DNA of 64,000 nt from Bryoerythrophyllum caledonicum (lineage: Eukaryota > Streptophyta > Bryopsida > Pottiales > Pottiaceae), in assembly GCA_963971425.1 (NCBI GenBank), contig OZ020518.1:16186990-16250989 (forward strand), read 5' to 3'. The position numbers and the translations under genes were made by a program. How positions within the stretch are numbered: the first letter of the stretch is position 1; each line of letters opens with the position of its first letter. Positions 23,190 to 36,209 of this stretch are shown here, piece after piece. The notes under the pieces are model-generated. The model searched no databases. It was given only the letters and a program-made list of their open reading frames with translations, and had not been told where the DNA came from.

Positions 23190-23919
23190 GTACCATTAGG
23201 TACACTAAACGCTAAATATAGTGTGGATACATTGGTAACGTGGGTGAAAAATGTTGCGAACCACATCAATTTTGGTTATGGAACAAAATGAATGGTGTTG
23301 AGTGGAGGTGAAGTGGTAGTGAGCAGTGTGACACATGTTGAAATGGCTCCACTCCTCGTTGCTCATTGTCACCTTTTCATCAATCCACATTAATTTTGTG
23401 TCAACAATTTGGGAACATCCCACACTCTTTTATGAGGTTCATGATTTGAAGTGGATTGAGAACTGAGGTGGACCATTGTAATTTGCGTATACTGGAACTA
23501 GTACATGTATTTCAAAATAGTCTGGTCCATAGTATATCCATTGAACCATGTAGTAGGTTCATTCCTTGATTTTGTTGGTTTATTACTGCAAAGATTATCT
23601 AGGGAAGACTTGGGAGCCAAAAAGGAACTACATTATCTATGGTTTTTATTGTTGTTTGCAACATAAAATACAAACACAAACATCAAATGTCAACAAATGC
23701 CTAAATGTGGTTAATACTAAATTTGGGTCTAGTAGTATTTGCTAACTTTCATATAAAATTTGGAGTAGGAAAAAATTTGCATGTGTACATATGGTGTAAG
23801 GTTTTGCCAACCCCCTATCTTGGCTTGACATAGTATTAATATTTACCGTATTGTACAACATAATAACTTATACTAAATTTCAACTTGTTTGAATCTAGAA
23901 TGAGCTATATTTGGGCAAG
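23190..23919. other. Spacer
   Basis: No gene or clear repeat. A fragment near 23200-23230 with 'tacactaaacgctaaatatagtgtgg' looks like a single TIR remnant of the M1 type. Confidence 0.35.
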
Positions 23920-24500
23920 GTACCAACAAGACTACTTCCTTTCTACATAAAACCTATGTTTCTATCTTCATATTTTTCACTTTTTATTTTCTTGACAACA
24001 ATATGTGATGAAAACCTTCTTATTGGTTGTTTGGATTATCATCCTAAAACATATCATGTTCACAAGAATATAAAATATGAAATGACAATTTTTGAACCTC
24101 CACTCCTTGCACACTTGTTTGAATATGCTACACGCCTTCTTTACCTCTAAAAACCGGTGTATGAAGGAACTTACATAATGCTTAACACAATGGTGATTGA
24201 TTAAGACCTTGTTTAGTGCAAAAATTTGATACCAAGTGAAATCAAAGTTTGCTCATCCACTCAACGCAAGGAAGAAAATGAACAATTTGCTTGGCTTTAA
24301 ACACTATAATCTTTCAATCCGTGCAGTCAAAGTTTATGGAATTACGTGTGTATGTTACTTGAAGAGTTTGAACTGAGATTCTTTGGTCAAAAATATAATT
24401 AAAAGTTTTGTTTCCTCCCTTACTCATTGCACTAGAATCAACAAATTTTGAAGTGTTCTTAGTGTGAAATTGTCAGCGTCTTTTAGGGGTTAAGATACTA
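23920..24500 (+). repeat. Dispersed repeat R1 copy
   Basis: Shares with 46.49-47.07 kb the order 'ggcaaggtacca', 'cataaaac', 'gtga..aaaccttcttattg', 'aatttttgaacctcc', 'actccttgc', 'gcaaaaatttgataccaagtg' and 'gcaaggaagaaaatga'. It ends 'cttttaggggtta', like the TIR of the related 41.3 and 46.1 kb elements. Confidence 0.75.
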
Positions 24501-25059
24501 GAAATCAAAAGCATATAAGCATTATTGTCTACTTTCAAAATCATCTAAGAGTGATGACTACATGGAATTTTAAAAATCTCTAAGAAGATCCCCATTGGAT
24601 ACTAGAAAAGCCTTTGATAAACCATAAAATAGATGAAACGTGCTTACTTTTAGAGTGTGGTTGAGGAGTAAACTAGAAAAATCACAAGTTTAGAGAGCTC
24701 TCTAAACCCCAAGAAATAACAAGAAAATTATTACTTTAGATGATTTTGAGAATGGACAAACTTACAAAGGTGTCATATATAATTTTAGTATCTACTAACT
24801 TACTGAGAATCACTTGAGATTGGTTCATTATTTTGTTTTCCCAGCCCATACTAATGGGCTGGGACAATAAACTTCAATCATCTGTATAGTAATGGATTTG
24901 TGGAGTGTTTCTGAAGATGCTCTGAAACTTCCAATTTTCCACTGCCCTCCCACCTACTCTGTAATCCCAGTGCCTGATGGGGATGCTCAATATGGCTCTG
25001 TGTGACAAAGTTGTCTGTAAAAGTAATACCTACAACCTGTAACTATGTCATACAGTCAA

Positions 25060-25175
25060 GCCTGAGATGCCTGCACCTGCAACCTGTAATTATGTCATGC
25101 AGACAAGCCTTGTCTGTGCACCTGCAACCTGTATTTATGTCATACAGACACAATTACAGGTTGCAGGTGCAGGCG
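25060..25175. repeat. Short tandem and inverted repeat cluster
   Basis: 'cacctgcaacctgtaattatgtcat'-like units occur two to three times head to tail, followed by the reverse complement 'aattacaggttgcaggtgca'. The cluster can fold into a hairpin. It lies about 210 bp upstream of the receptor kinase start. Confidence 0.75.
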
Positions 25176-25229
25176 TCTCAGTTACTAATAGGTGTCGGGA
25201 CGTCAAACGCAGGTTGAGGTTGAACTAGC

Positions 25230-25320
25230 AAAGAGAGGATTCTAATCTCTATTCAGTGTAGAACATACATCACGACCTGCCTGTCGGAGCAGAGAACTTA
25301 ACCACTAGAGCCTGCGTTAC
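25230..25320 (-). repeat. tRNA-like SINE head (candidate)
   Basis: On the minus strand a box-A-like GGCTCTAGTGGTTAAG (25312-25297) is followed by a box-B-like GATTAGAATCC (25247-25237), about 50 bp apart. No full cloverleaf can be drawn, so this is a decayed tRNA-derived SINE or tRNA fragment at best. It falls in the upstream region of the receptor kinase. Confidence 0.4.
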
Positions 25321-25383
25321 ACCATTCCACCTCCAAGTCACTCACCGAAGTTGTAGTACTATTCCAGGACTAATTTGCGATCG

Positions 25384-28300
25384 ATGGGTCAGGTCGTAGC
25401 ACAACGAGTCTGGGCTCTTGTCATGTTGCTCTTCCACCTCGTCCAGCACAGTGCCGGAGGCGCACCGGAATTACTCAAGTTCTCCAAGACTGATAGTGAG
25501 TAGCCTGGCAAACTTGATTCAGCTTCCTCGTACGATTATATGCGAGTAACCATACTACTTGGTCACCAAAGTCCTGTGGCAGTGCTTGCTTTCTATCTGC
25601 CTTCGGAGCCCAGTCCATTGCGATTTCAGCTTAAGTTGCGTAATCTATGTCTATGCATAATTCAATCCTAGAACTAGGGGGTCTAAGCAAGATTTTCGAG
25701 CAATATTTAGTCCGAAAGCTGTGACTTTCTTTTAAGAAACGCTGCTTAGACCCCTCATTCTAGTGGTGATTCTGGATTCCAGTGCGTAGTCCTAGTGACG
25801 TATTGATAAATCCGTGAAGCAACTTAGATCTGGTTGCTGTGATGCATATTAAACTGTTTATTAGAAGGTAGAGACGACTGAATGACTACGTTTGTTATGC
25901 TGGCGGGTTTATGTACCATTAGCGCTTTTGTGGAAAACATTTTAGATGCAAGCAGCAAAAGTAATCAAAGTGCAAATCAAATATATAATTTTAAGTCTTG
26001 ATATTACTTATGTGGTCAAACTAGGCTTTACATTTGTGTAGATGAACTTGAGGGCTGCATGTTCAAATGACAAATTGGTCAATTAGAGGTAGTACATTGT
26101 GACAACCATACTAGTGTGTATGCGACTGGCTCAGAATTGATTCAAAATCTGAATTCAATAGCAAGGTTAAATACGCTGGCTGGACGGTGGTGGTACTTGT
26201 GATCATTTTTCCATGTAAAGAAAGAAAGATGAACTTCAGTCTCCGATCACTCCGGCATCTGTTCTTTGACCACATGTACTGAAAATGTTGTTCTGTGGCG
26301 TGTGGCATGATATCCATTGAAAGTGTATGGGTTGCAGCAGCTGTACTCGAGTTGGAAGGAAAGGACGCCGGATTTGGGGAAGAACTTGGCAGGTTGGAGG
26401 GACATTCCTAATCTCCAGGAGACCTCAAACTTCCCTTGTCCATGCTTCCAGGAGTCGTGGCGAGGTGTGCTATGTCTCCGGCAGCGGTTGTCCCTGGAAC
26501 CCGGATTCGTCGTCCCACAATACAACGTTTGGATCGTTGGCTTGTAAGGCTTTACTCTTCGTTTTCAAACCTCATGAATGTCATTAATATCTTAGTGATA
26601 CCAAGCTATTTCTCTACACGTGAGACGTTGACTTTATGTTGCTGCTTGCACATAACACTCCAACCTTTTTTAATGTCATCTTCAATGATATCACGAAACT
26701 CTAGAGAAATATGTGTTCGGATCGTGATGTTGCGTACCAAGGTGCGTCACAAACATTCTTACTTTACTCGAAATCGGCAACTTCTATATCGTAGCATCTT
26801 CTTAATGAACACATGTGATTGTGGAACTTTTGGGTGTCCAGCCAGTGATTATAACAAGGTTAGAGTGGATCTCAATCCAGTGTCATAAAAGAAAGAGCCT
26901 CAAAACTTCAAACCAGCTCTTGAGTATGGAAATAACCTGGTCCTTCTTAACCTAGTAGTTGTCTGCTACCTCAACACTTGAGTTTTGATTCACTACTAGA
27001 GCCTGCGCGTATGAGAAGTTCTCTTATCAAACACTATTTTGTCTGGTCTTTAAAGAAGGTTAAATCTCTAACCTAGTCTTGTGTACAAAACTAGACAAAA
27101 CCTTACGTGAAAATGTTGCTTAAACCCCTCTTTCCAGTACTGATTATTTATGATTTGTATGTCATGTATCAATTCAATTCTCATACTCTAAGTTGTGACA
27201 ATGTGTTCAATACATGATCTAAATAGTTTTGTAAGATATGTTTTGATTGTTCCCAGGACTCTTACAGACGCATCTCTCGTAGGATCGTTGCCAGCCGCAA
27301 TTGGCAACCTGAGTAATCTAGTTTCCTTGTAAGTGATGGCCTGTCTGTCCAAGAACCAATGGTGCCACTGAATGACTTGCATGTTATATATGTACATCAA
27401 TGCTCATGTATGTAGACGATTCAATAAATGAGTATGATTACGAATAACAACTTTGACGGCTGTCACAAACTGGGGGGATGACACTGTCCAGCGTCCATAG
27501 GTTTCACTGGTTTTCTAGATGCTTAAGTTTTTGAAATTCCGCCTAAACTATTAATATGTTGACAAGGATATGCTTTTTGGTTCAATGTTTAGTTTCATCC
27601 ATTGTTCACCTCGTGCTGTGAATTGATGTACGCACAGGACTATAACGGGAAACAAAGCTTTGAATGGCTCTCTTCCTCAGGAACTGCAGCATCTCAAAGA
27701 TAACCTGAACATCTTGTGAGTGCAATTTTTTTAACATCCTCCATTTGCTTATGGATTAATTTGGAATAGCGACTAAATTATAATATGCATTGTGGATTTT
27801 GCCCAGAATTTGATGGACTTTGGTGACTGATCGCATCAAAGAGTCACCATTATCAGTGGCACCTCAAGTGTAGTAATAATGTTTGCCTGTTTAATTTTGG
27901 CAGGGACCTCCAAGGAAATGGCTTCAGTGGATCAATTCCAGCTACGCTTACTTCCTTGCGTCAACTTCAGCAGCTGTAAGTATCATCACAAGTGCTTTAT
28001 CAGGTCATACATGTCTTGTTGAGAAATGGTAATCAGGCTTGTTTTGACGGATAATATGCAACCAACCGTCCATCCGTTTGCATGGTTCATCGTCAAGCAC
28101 ATTAAAAAAAATTATAAAATATTTGTGGAATATACGAATAATATGTCTAAAGAGAAGGGACGAACACATCCATGTTGTTTGTCAATTTTGTTAGTATGAA
28201 GGATAATGTAACTGAGTTGGACAAAAGAATGAATTCATGTAATTGAGAAAAAATGATATCAAGTTCCAACAAATTTCACTTGAGAAAATATCCAAGTTCC

Positions 28301-31300
28301 AACATAATGATGTGATTTTTTGAGAATTCTAATACCAATGATAGAATCTATAAAATTTAAAAACCACTATTCCACCTTAAACTTCAAAATTATCAATTGG
28401 TTCTTCTAAAAATGTCCACATTGGTTCTCACATTGTAAAACATGCCTCCTCTAAATATTTGGAAATCATACACAAATTCAATGGTCCCAAAACAATCCCC
28501 ATACCATAAACTTGGTAGTTTCAAGTCTATCAGTTGGTAGGATAAGAGATGTCTATTGAGTAGCTCAACATAAGTCTAGTTCATGGGAGTGGATTAGGTG
28601 GTGATAATGGGGTATATGATGTGATATCTCTTCTTAACAGGATACTTGATGGCATGATTCTAGAACTAATACTACTAGAATCACGTAAAGAAATCCACTT
28701 TCCTTAGAACATGGGAAGAGAAGCCACAATATTTCTACTAAGTGTGGTTGGAACCATATTTCTTGTATGGATAACAATATTTCTAATGTGGTTTTTTTTA
28801 ACCTAGACCTGTAACTCTTATTTCATTTTCACCACTGCTGAACCCAAATATGGTAACAAAATCAACAATGATAAGATTTTTCTAATCAAGTTTCGGTTGT
28901 CTCTCAACTTAGCAGGGACTTGAGTGGAAACAAGTTGGAAGGTATCCTCGGAGTCGATTTCGGTAACTTGATATGGCTAAGGACTCTGAATCTCTCTCAA
29001 AACATACTCACTGGAAACATACAACAAGAACATCTCCAAGACTTGAAACAACTAATTACTTTGTAAGCATGCACTCCATTTATATGGAAATTACACCTTT
29101 GCGACTAGATGTTAGTTCAAAAATTTGCGTGACTATTTACAACAATTAAAGCCATATTTGTTATGATGGTCAATATTGCTATGTGATCAGTAAAATTAGT
29201 TCAACTTGAGACAAGTTTCATGACATCTAGTTACTGCATCTAAGTAGGATAGACCAATATAACCAATTATATGATGATAGTTTTAATATGTTTCATATTC
29301 TATTGTATGCAGAGATTTATCATCCAATCGTTTTACTGGGCCTCTTCTCAACTTGACAGCAAGCCATTCGTTAAACACCTTGTAAGCGTAACGTCCATTT
29401 TTGAATTATAAATGGGAAGTGTATATTTTATGTGGCTTTTACATAGAAGGCAATAGTCTTGTCATTGTACTATCTTTCTCCTTTAGACACTAATACTACC
29501 GGATACTTGATAAAAGGATCTCAATTCACGTCGGTCTTCTTTTAAACGGGAGTTCTTCTTCTTCTTTCATCTTTTATATATTCTATTCGTTATGCTTTTT
29601 GCTTTTATATATTCGACTATTTTATTTATCCTTTAATGCTGAAGAGGCCCAAAATTGGCCTCTGCAACACCGCTCCGTAGATTGCATAACATCAAAGGGT
29701 TATAATGAGTCCTATCATGAGCATAAATTTGATGAATTCAATGTCATGGTTCAGGAATTTGAGCTACAATGCTTTTAGTGGAGAAGTACACCCCCTAAGT
29801 GTCTTGAATAGCACCAACATACAAGTTGTGGACCTTTCCAACAATAGACTTGGAGGTCTATTCCCTGATTTCAGCGCTTGGACTAACTTATCAGTGTTGT
29901 AAGTTATTGCTTCTAACCTTCTCATGGGTGTTTTTTTTCATATTTTTCCTTGACAATAGAGTTATTTGTAAAGTCAAGTAAAAATTGATCCTCAATGCTA
30001 GGGTACTAGGGTTTTCCAAAATGCTAAAAATCATTCAAGTATGTGTCTAAACTAGACTTTTCAAGGCCCAAAATGAATTTATCTCAACACTAAGGTATTA
30101 AAAGCAACAACACTTTAGGATTCTCCTAAGTTACATGGTAGGACTATATTTTAACTTGTCTTCAAATATAGAAAGTAGAGAAGGTTTAAATAGCCTTAAA
30201 CATCATAATATCCAATTTTGACCTCTCTTTCCGCTTTTGATATTATGACTTCCTTTGCAGAGACTTGAGTTACAACCAATTCCAAGGTGTGCCATTTCCA
30301 ATGTGGATCAAGAGTCTTCATGAAAACTTGCATGTTTTGTAAGTATTCCATTATTTCTTTATTAATATAAGCGGTGAATGTACGTCCCATAGATTCATGC
30401 TTAAAGAACCCACCATACACTTCCATACCAGAGAGAAGGTATGAGGTTACCAACAAATATACTATATAGTGGCTACCTTTCGTAAAACTTGCTAGCATTT
30501 AATATACTTGATGATGCTCTAGGCTCATACCACCTTTTAAGTAGTGAGATGAATAATCAACAATTAATATCTTAGATCTATTAATATAGACTTGTAAAAT
30601 ATACCATCCTTCATTTCAAAATATTTAGTATTGAACATAGATGATTTATTGGTTGATTTATATTGTCTACTCATAGTTGTTTTAGAAGAATTTAGATATT
30701 TAAATAAGGATTAAAAATTATAAATGCATGTAATTATTAATTCAAAGATCAAAATGAATTTAATAATAATTGAATATTATAGTATTTTAATAGTAAACAA
30801 ATTTAATAGTTATTGTCAAATTAGTTTCAGGGATCAGTCTTAATTGTATCATGAAGTACGGTGTCAAAATTGACTTTAGATATATTTGAGATTGACCAAC
30901 ATTACCAATATGGCAATTATATTTGAATTTCTCCTAAAATCTATATAATAAATGGACATTACTGATAGCTTACTACTTAATTCAAGCTACTCTGAAACCT
31001 CAAGTAACATGGTTGTAAATCACAATATGTAGTTGAAGCAATTTTATGCTGAATGGAAGCAAAAGTACCTATGAAACATATTAATCTCTGAATGGCCATT
31101 TTGAAAATGGAAATATCCACTTCAAGGTTGAGTATCTAATTATTAAAAATGCTCAAAATATGTGAATCACCTCCACTTGTAAATTACAACAAGATGTCAA
31201 ACTTTGTCGAGTAGCACATAAAATGGTCCTATAAGCCCTTGGCAATTAGTGGGTATAGGTATGGGGGAACATGACTAGGATTGGTGGAGCTCCTTTGAGG

Positions 31301-34300
31301 TAAGGAAGTGTTTCTAGCTTTTATATCCTTGGGTGTGGTTTCTATTACCGTTGGTCTAAAATTTTAGGGTATGAGTTATAAATACAAAAAAATTTAGAGG
31401 ATGGGGAGGTTGTATGCCAATTCAAATTCTTTCTTCTTCTATCCACACTTTACATTTATCTCTAAATTAATGTTTTGGGCAATTTGCAGGAGATTGAATG
31501 GAAACAATCTATATGGTCATTTTCCAACCCAATATTTGAAGGACTTCAAGAATCTCAAGACATTGTAATTGTTTCATACCCAATCTCTGCTTTAGTGTCC
31601 ACAAAACATTGTTTTTTAGACACTCATCTTTTAAGATGGAATAATTCGCTTTGTAACAATCATTTGTTGCCACAACAATAGAGCTGTTTGTAAAACCAAG
31701 TCAAAGATAATAAAAAATTTAACTTTTTTTTCAACTTAAATTTGTCAAATCAGCTCTAAGGAACTCCAAAGTTCTATGATTAGTTCAAAGAGAAAGAAAT
31801 GATCTAGATTTATGGAAAATTGAGTTTAGAGACCACCAAGCTCTTCCATTGATCTAATAGCTACTACAAGTAAATTGATATTAGTATTGAAATAAAAAGA
31901 GGGGTGGTCTTATTGAAACTTTTAGTGACTATAAAAATAACTGCTAAAAGATGTTTTTTGTATAATTTACAAACAATGAAGGATGCTTGTTTAGTCATAT
32001 CATGAAGTAATCTATTGATTATACGATAACATAATCTGAATGTAATTGCAGGGCACTTGACAACAATAGTATGAATGGGACATTTGATGTTGGAGATGTT
32101 ATTGGGCTTCCAATGCTAGAGTCATTGAGCATAGCCAACAACAGTTTTACAAATGTTATCTATAATGGCTCTTCTATCAAAGCCATCAAAAGAATTGGAA
32201 TTAAGTGAGACATTCCAACCATCCTCTTGCTCAATATACTTCAGTTTATATGTCATTTACTTGAATTTACCATCATAGATACATAGAAGAATATATTATG
32301 GAACTCAAAATACATCTCGTGAAATTCTAATTTATTAAGAGGATGAATTATAATACTATCAAAATAAATATGCAATTTGCTCTAAGTTTATCAGTAAATT
32401 TAACTACTGTCTTCATTTTCATGTGTAATATTTTTGTGAAATAAATAAATACCTTGGAGAGCTTGAATGCTTGCAAGTTAGTTGCTGGTTCTAAACTTTT
32501 TATTTGTATTTACTTGTATCAGCATGCATGGAAATCCATACTGTGATCAAATTTCTCCACAAGAATATTTAAAACAATGCGTTTGTGAGCAACAATGCAA
32601 TGATCCAGGTGAGAAAGCTTTCACCAAAATATTTTAAATTCATGTTTTCTAAATGATGTGATTTCATCGCATCATAATCTCTTGTGTTTCTATTTACTTA
32701 AAATATAATTCTAATATGTCAAATGTGGCTGCTCTTGTTTGCAGACCCTGGACAAAATGGCAGTAAGACTACAATTATTGCAACTAGTGCTATTGCTTCT
32801 GTGTTTGCTATAATCATCCTCATCATCAGCGTTAGATTTTGGAAAACCAGAAGAGAGAAACAAAAACTGGAGCTCCAAGCACATACTTTGCTGCTTCAAG
32901 TTCAGCAACGTAAGTCGTACTCTCTTACTACTTGCACCTCAAATATGCATAGTCCTAAAAGTGCTTCACTCTATGACATTTTTGCGGCGTTTTAAAGCGT
33001 GGAACGTGGATGTTTCTCCAGATTTTGCTGAAAAGGACGTCAACCCCACCATCTTCACTTTCAACCAGCTTCGCAATGCCACTCAGAACTTCTCTCAGGA
33101 GACTAAACTGGGCGAGGGCAGCTTTGGTGCTGTGTACAAGGTATTGCAAACCAACAAATTGGAGTGTAATTTCCTTCTTCAATTACGATTTATGACCTTG
33201 AATCAACAGCTGCTGCATTTCGTCTTGTGTGTATATTACGCATCGTTTTCGTATATAAATTTCTAATCTAGCCCAGAGCTGACAACCGAGTTATTTGGCT
33301 GAAAGAGAGGCAAAAGAGACCGAGAGTTTTGACCTCCTTTAACGTATCAACTACCCGTCCTAAATAGCTCTATTTACCTACCACAAGGTATTCACATGTG
33401 CAAAAGTTGGGACTTTTGCATGTATGAAAAGTATTCACATATGTGAAAACAACCAGCTTTCACATGTTCTAGCCAATAAATTCTAGTTAAGAGCAAATAC
33501 AATACTTTGTTTGATACTACTAGAATTTATTGACATGTGCAAGTCGGTTGTTTTCACACATGTGAATGCTTTTTGTATGTGCAAAGTAGAATGCCTCTTG
33601 AGCCCCTTGCGTACAGAATCAGAATTAGCTCAAAGAGGAGACAGGCAACGCTTTTCGTTTGTAAATAGTGTACTAGGGTAGGTGTTTGATTGCAAGTATT
33701 ATAAATGATATTGGCGGCTTACACTAATTGTCAACTTACTTACAAATAGTGTACTAAGGTAAGTACACTATTCGTGTCAATCCACTAAATGACATCTTGT
33801 AGCTCCCCACTCCAAAGTGTCGCTCTTCACCAGCGCAAGGTTTTTAAAAAATAAAATAAAAAATGGTTTGTCTTTTCTATTGGGACCCGATTAATGCTGC
33901 ACCAAGTTGTAAAATGGTTGAAATAGTGAGTGAAGATGACATGGTTGCCAGGAATCAGTAAACAAAGTGGGGGTAGGTATGATCTTATTAAAAAAATTGG
34001 GTGGCTTTACAAACGATTCATTCCCTTTGGAGTGCAGGGTTACCTCGGGGCAAAATCTAACGCAGAGGGCATGGAAAGAAGCGAAGGGCTCCACCCAGTG
34101 GCTGTGAAGCAACTGTTTATCAGAGACAAAGAAAGTCGGGACCAAAGCATCGCCGACTTCTTGAACGAGGTGGTGGTGGTGACCGCCATCAAGCATCGCA
34201 ATCTGGTGAATTTGAAAGGCTTTTGCATCCGTGAAGACCAACGACTTCTGGTGTACGAGTACGTGGACAACCGCGATCTCGAACACCACTTGTTCCGTAA

Positions 34301-36209
34301 GATCTCGTGCTCAGCTCCTCGTTTTTCACTCACTCTGTTCTGTATCGGTGAGCTACTTTAGTCACCAAGAACAAGAAAAAAAAATGCATTCCCATGTTCT
34401 TTGTGAGTGAAGGGTGACACTTTTGAGTGAAAAATAACGGGGTAAAGACAAGCATATTAAGTAAGTATGAAAGACCCTGGTGGTCTCTAAAGTCAAGGTG
34501 GAACTCATTTTAGCACCCTTTGTGAAGGAGAAATGAGTTCTAGATACCTTTAGTTTTGTGAGGCCGCACACAATCTTTCAATTTTTAATAAGGACAGTGT
34601 TGATTGAACATTGATCATTTTTGAATATTGAACATTGTCAACATATGCTCTCTTCTTAGTACACGTACAATATTTGAATCCCCTGAGTTTAACCTTCTCC
34701 TTTCTCTTCGAGTATAACTTCACAGATCAATCTGATGTTTTGTTTTCCGCGTGCAGAAGAAAACGATGGCAAGCACTTGAGTTGGCCATCGCGGTTTAAT
34801 ATATGTTTGGGAGTAGCTCGGGGATTACATTACCTGCATGCATATGCTCAACCAAAGATTATCCATCGAGATATCAAAGCAAGCAACATTTTATTGGACA
34901 TGGAATTACAGCCTAAGATTGCAGATTTTGGGTTGGCCTTGATCTTCCCAGATGAAATAACCCACAGAATATCAACTCATGTTGCTGGAACGAGGTGAGA
35001 ACCCCCACATTTTGAAAGCATCTATGAAGTCATTGGAGATTTGAATATTCTACTTTTGGAGAGGTAATTAATCAAGTTGAATGCAAGGCCTTGTGGGCAT
35101 AGGCTTAGTGAATGAAGACACTTTATTCACTTTATCCTTCTCTTCTTTCTTTCTTTTTTGAATTTTAAACTGATGGAAATGACATTTGCAGAGGCTATTG
35201 GGCACCCGAATACGTAACAAATGGACAATTGAGCGAGAAAGTTGACGTGTATAGCTTTGGTGTTCTCTTGTTGGAGCTGGTCAGTGGAAGGAAGAACTTA
35301 GATTCAAACATGCCAGAGCACCAAGTATACCTTTGTCATTGGGTATGTATACCTTTATCATCTTTGTATCCAAACATTTTGAGTTATTTGTTAAGTCATC
35401 CAAAGTTTTGATAGAAGACCCCCACTTCCTCTCTACTGTACAGTTATTATATCAATGAAAAAGCTTGGAGGTCTCTCAGAAGAACCATTCAATTCAGGCA
35501 ATGGAAGCTGAGTTGATGGTCTCTAAACTCAAGTTAGAAGTAGATTCAGCCGCCTTTGAGGAGGAAGGAGAGGTCATATTGTACCATGAATCTTAACTAC
35601 TTCTTTTGTAGATGTCAAACTTATTATAGATATATAGAGCTATTCAAGGTTGAAAGAGAACACTATTTAGTATCCATAGATTCCACAAATTTTGAGATGC
35701 CAAAGTTTGTGAAAGCTCCCGATCCTTGATACGTCTTGTGTGCAGATGTGGAATGAAGGGTCAGGGATGCAAAATCTTCTTCTAACTTGATCTTTGAGTG
35801 TATGCAGGCAAAAGATCTGTTCAACGAGTCCAAGGTGATGGAATTGGTCGATCCCAAGGTTTCCTTGAAAGGAGATGAAGAGATTGAATCAGTGCAGCGC
35901 GTCATCTGCATAGCCATGCTCTGCATCCAAATGGAACCGGAGAGACGACCCACCATGGCTGCTGTTGTGGCCACTCTGGAAGGGAGCTTGAATTTGGAGG
36001 CTGTCGATGGGAACTTGAATGGCTTGTTTCAAGAAGAGCCACTACTAATATGCGAGGATCTTGAAGAACAGCTTCTACGAGGAGTTGATTCTTCAATATT
36101 GTTTACTACGGAGACAACAAGTTCTTCCATGTCCGTGATCAACTCAGCTTCAATGGGCAATTATAGTGCTAAGAGCATGTCCACCACAACTCGCCAGATA
36201 GAGGTCTAA
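25384..36209 (+). CDS. LRR receptor-like serine/threonine kinase, 887 aa, 18 exons
   Basis: Exons: 25384-25495, 26324-26543, 27257-27328, 27638-27715, 27904-27975, 28916-29062, 29313-29381, 29755-29898, 30261-30338, 31490-31564, 32052-32204, 32523-32608, 32745-32909, 32998-33140, 34038-34296, 34757-34994, 35192-35342, 35808-36209. All join in frame. Domains in order: signal peptide (1-30); N-terminal LRR cap ending SWRGVLC; about ten to twelve LRRs (for example [15 protein letters not shown]), most exons being one or two LRRs with phase-2 introns in the conserved Leu codon; a Cys-rich juxtamembrane part; transmembrane helix (about 444-468); kinase. The kinase has every key residue: [18 protein letters not shown] (H661-D663), DFG (681-683) and APE, so it is an active RD-type kinase at the plasma membrane. 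Ligand unknown. The exon 2 acceptor is weak but is the only one found that keeps frame. Confidence 0.93.
31240..31470 (+). repeat. Uninterrupted relative of the segment split by MITE M2
   Basis: Lies in receptor-kinase intron 9. 'ttagtgggtataggtatg', 'gaacatgactagg', 'cc.tgggtg', 'aaattttagggta' and 'tccacacttta' correspond in order to sequences on both sides of the 17757-18167 MITE. Confidence 0.5.
33650..33800. mobile_element. Remnant of MITE family M1 in receptor-kinase intron 14
   Basis: 'gatattggcggcttacactaattgtcaac' and 'acaaatagtgtacta' closely match 15295-15345 of the 14.8 kb MITE, and 'ccactaaatgacat' stands where its TIR would be. The left end is not recognisable. Confidence 0.6.
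35420..35720. repeat. Intron-resident interspersed repeat, copy 2 (receptor kinase intron 17)
   Basis: Shares 'agcttggaggtctc', 'aaactcaagtta', 'ttgtaccatgaatctta' and 'tagagctattca' with the dioxygenase intron near 49.4 kb and the KTI12 intron near 5.3 kb. Confidence 0.5.

Noticed and set aside
33891-34361. Open frames of 132 and 143 codons around 34 kb
   Set aside because: One is the antisense of receptor-kinase exon 15, the other is exon 15 read through into its flanking introns.
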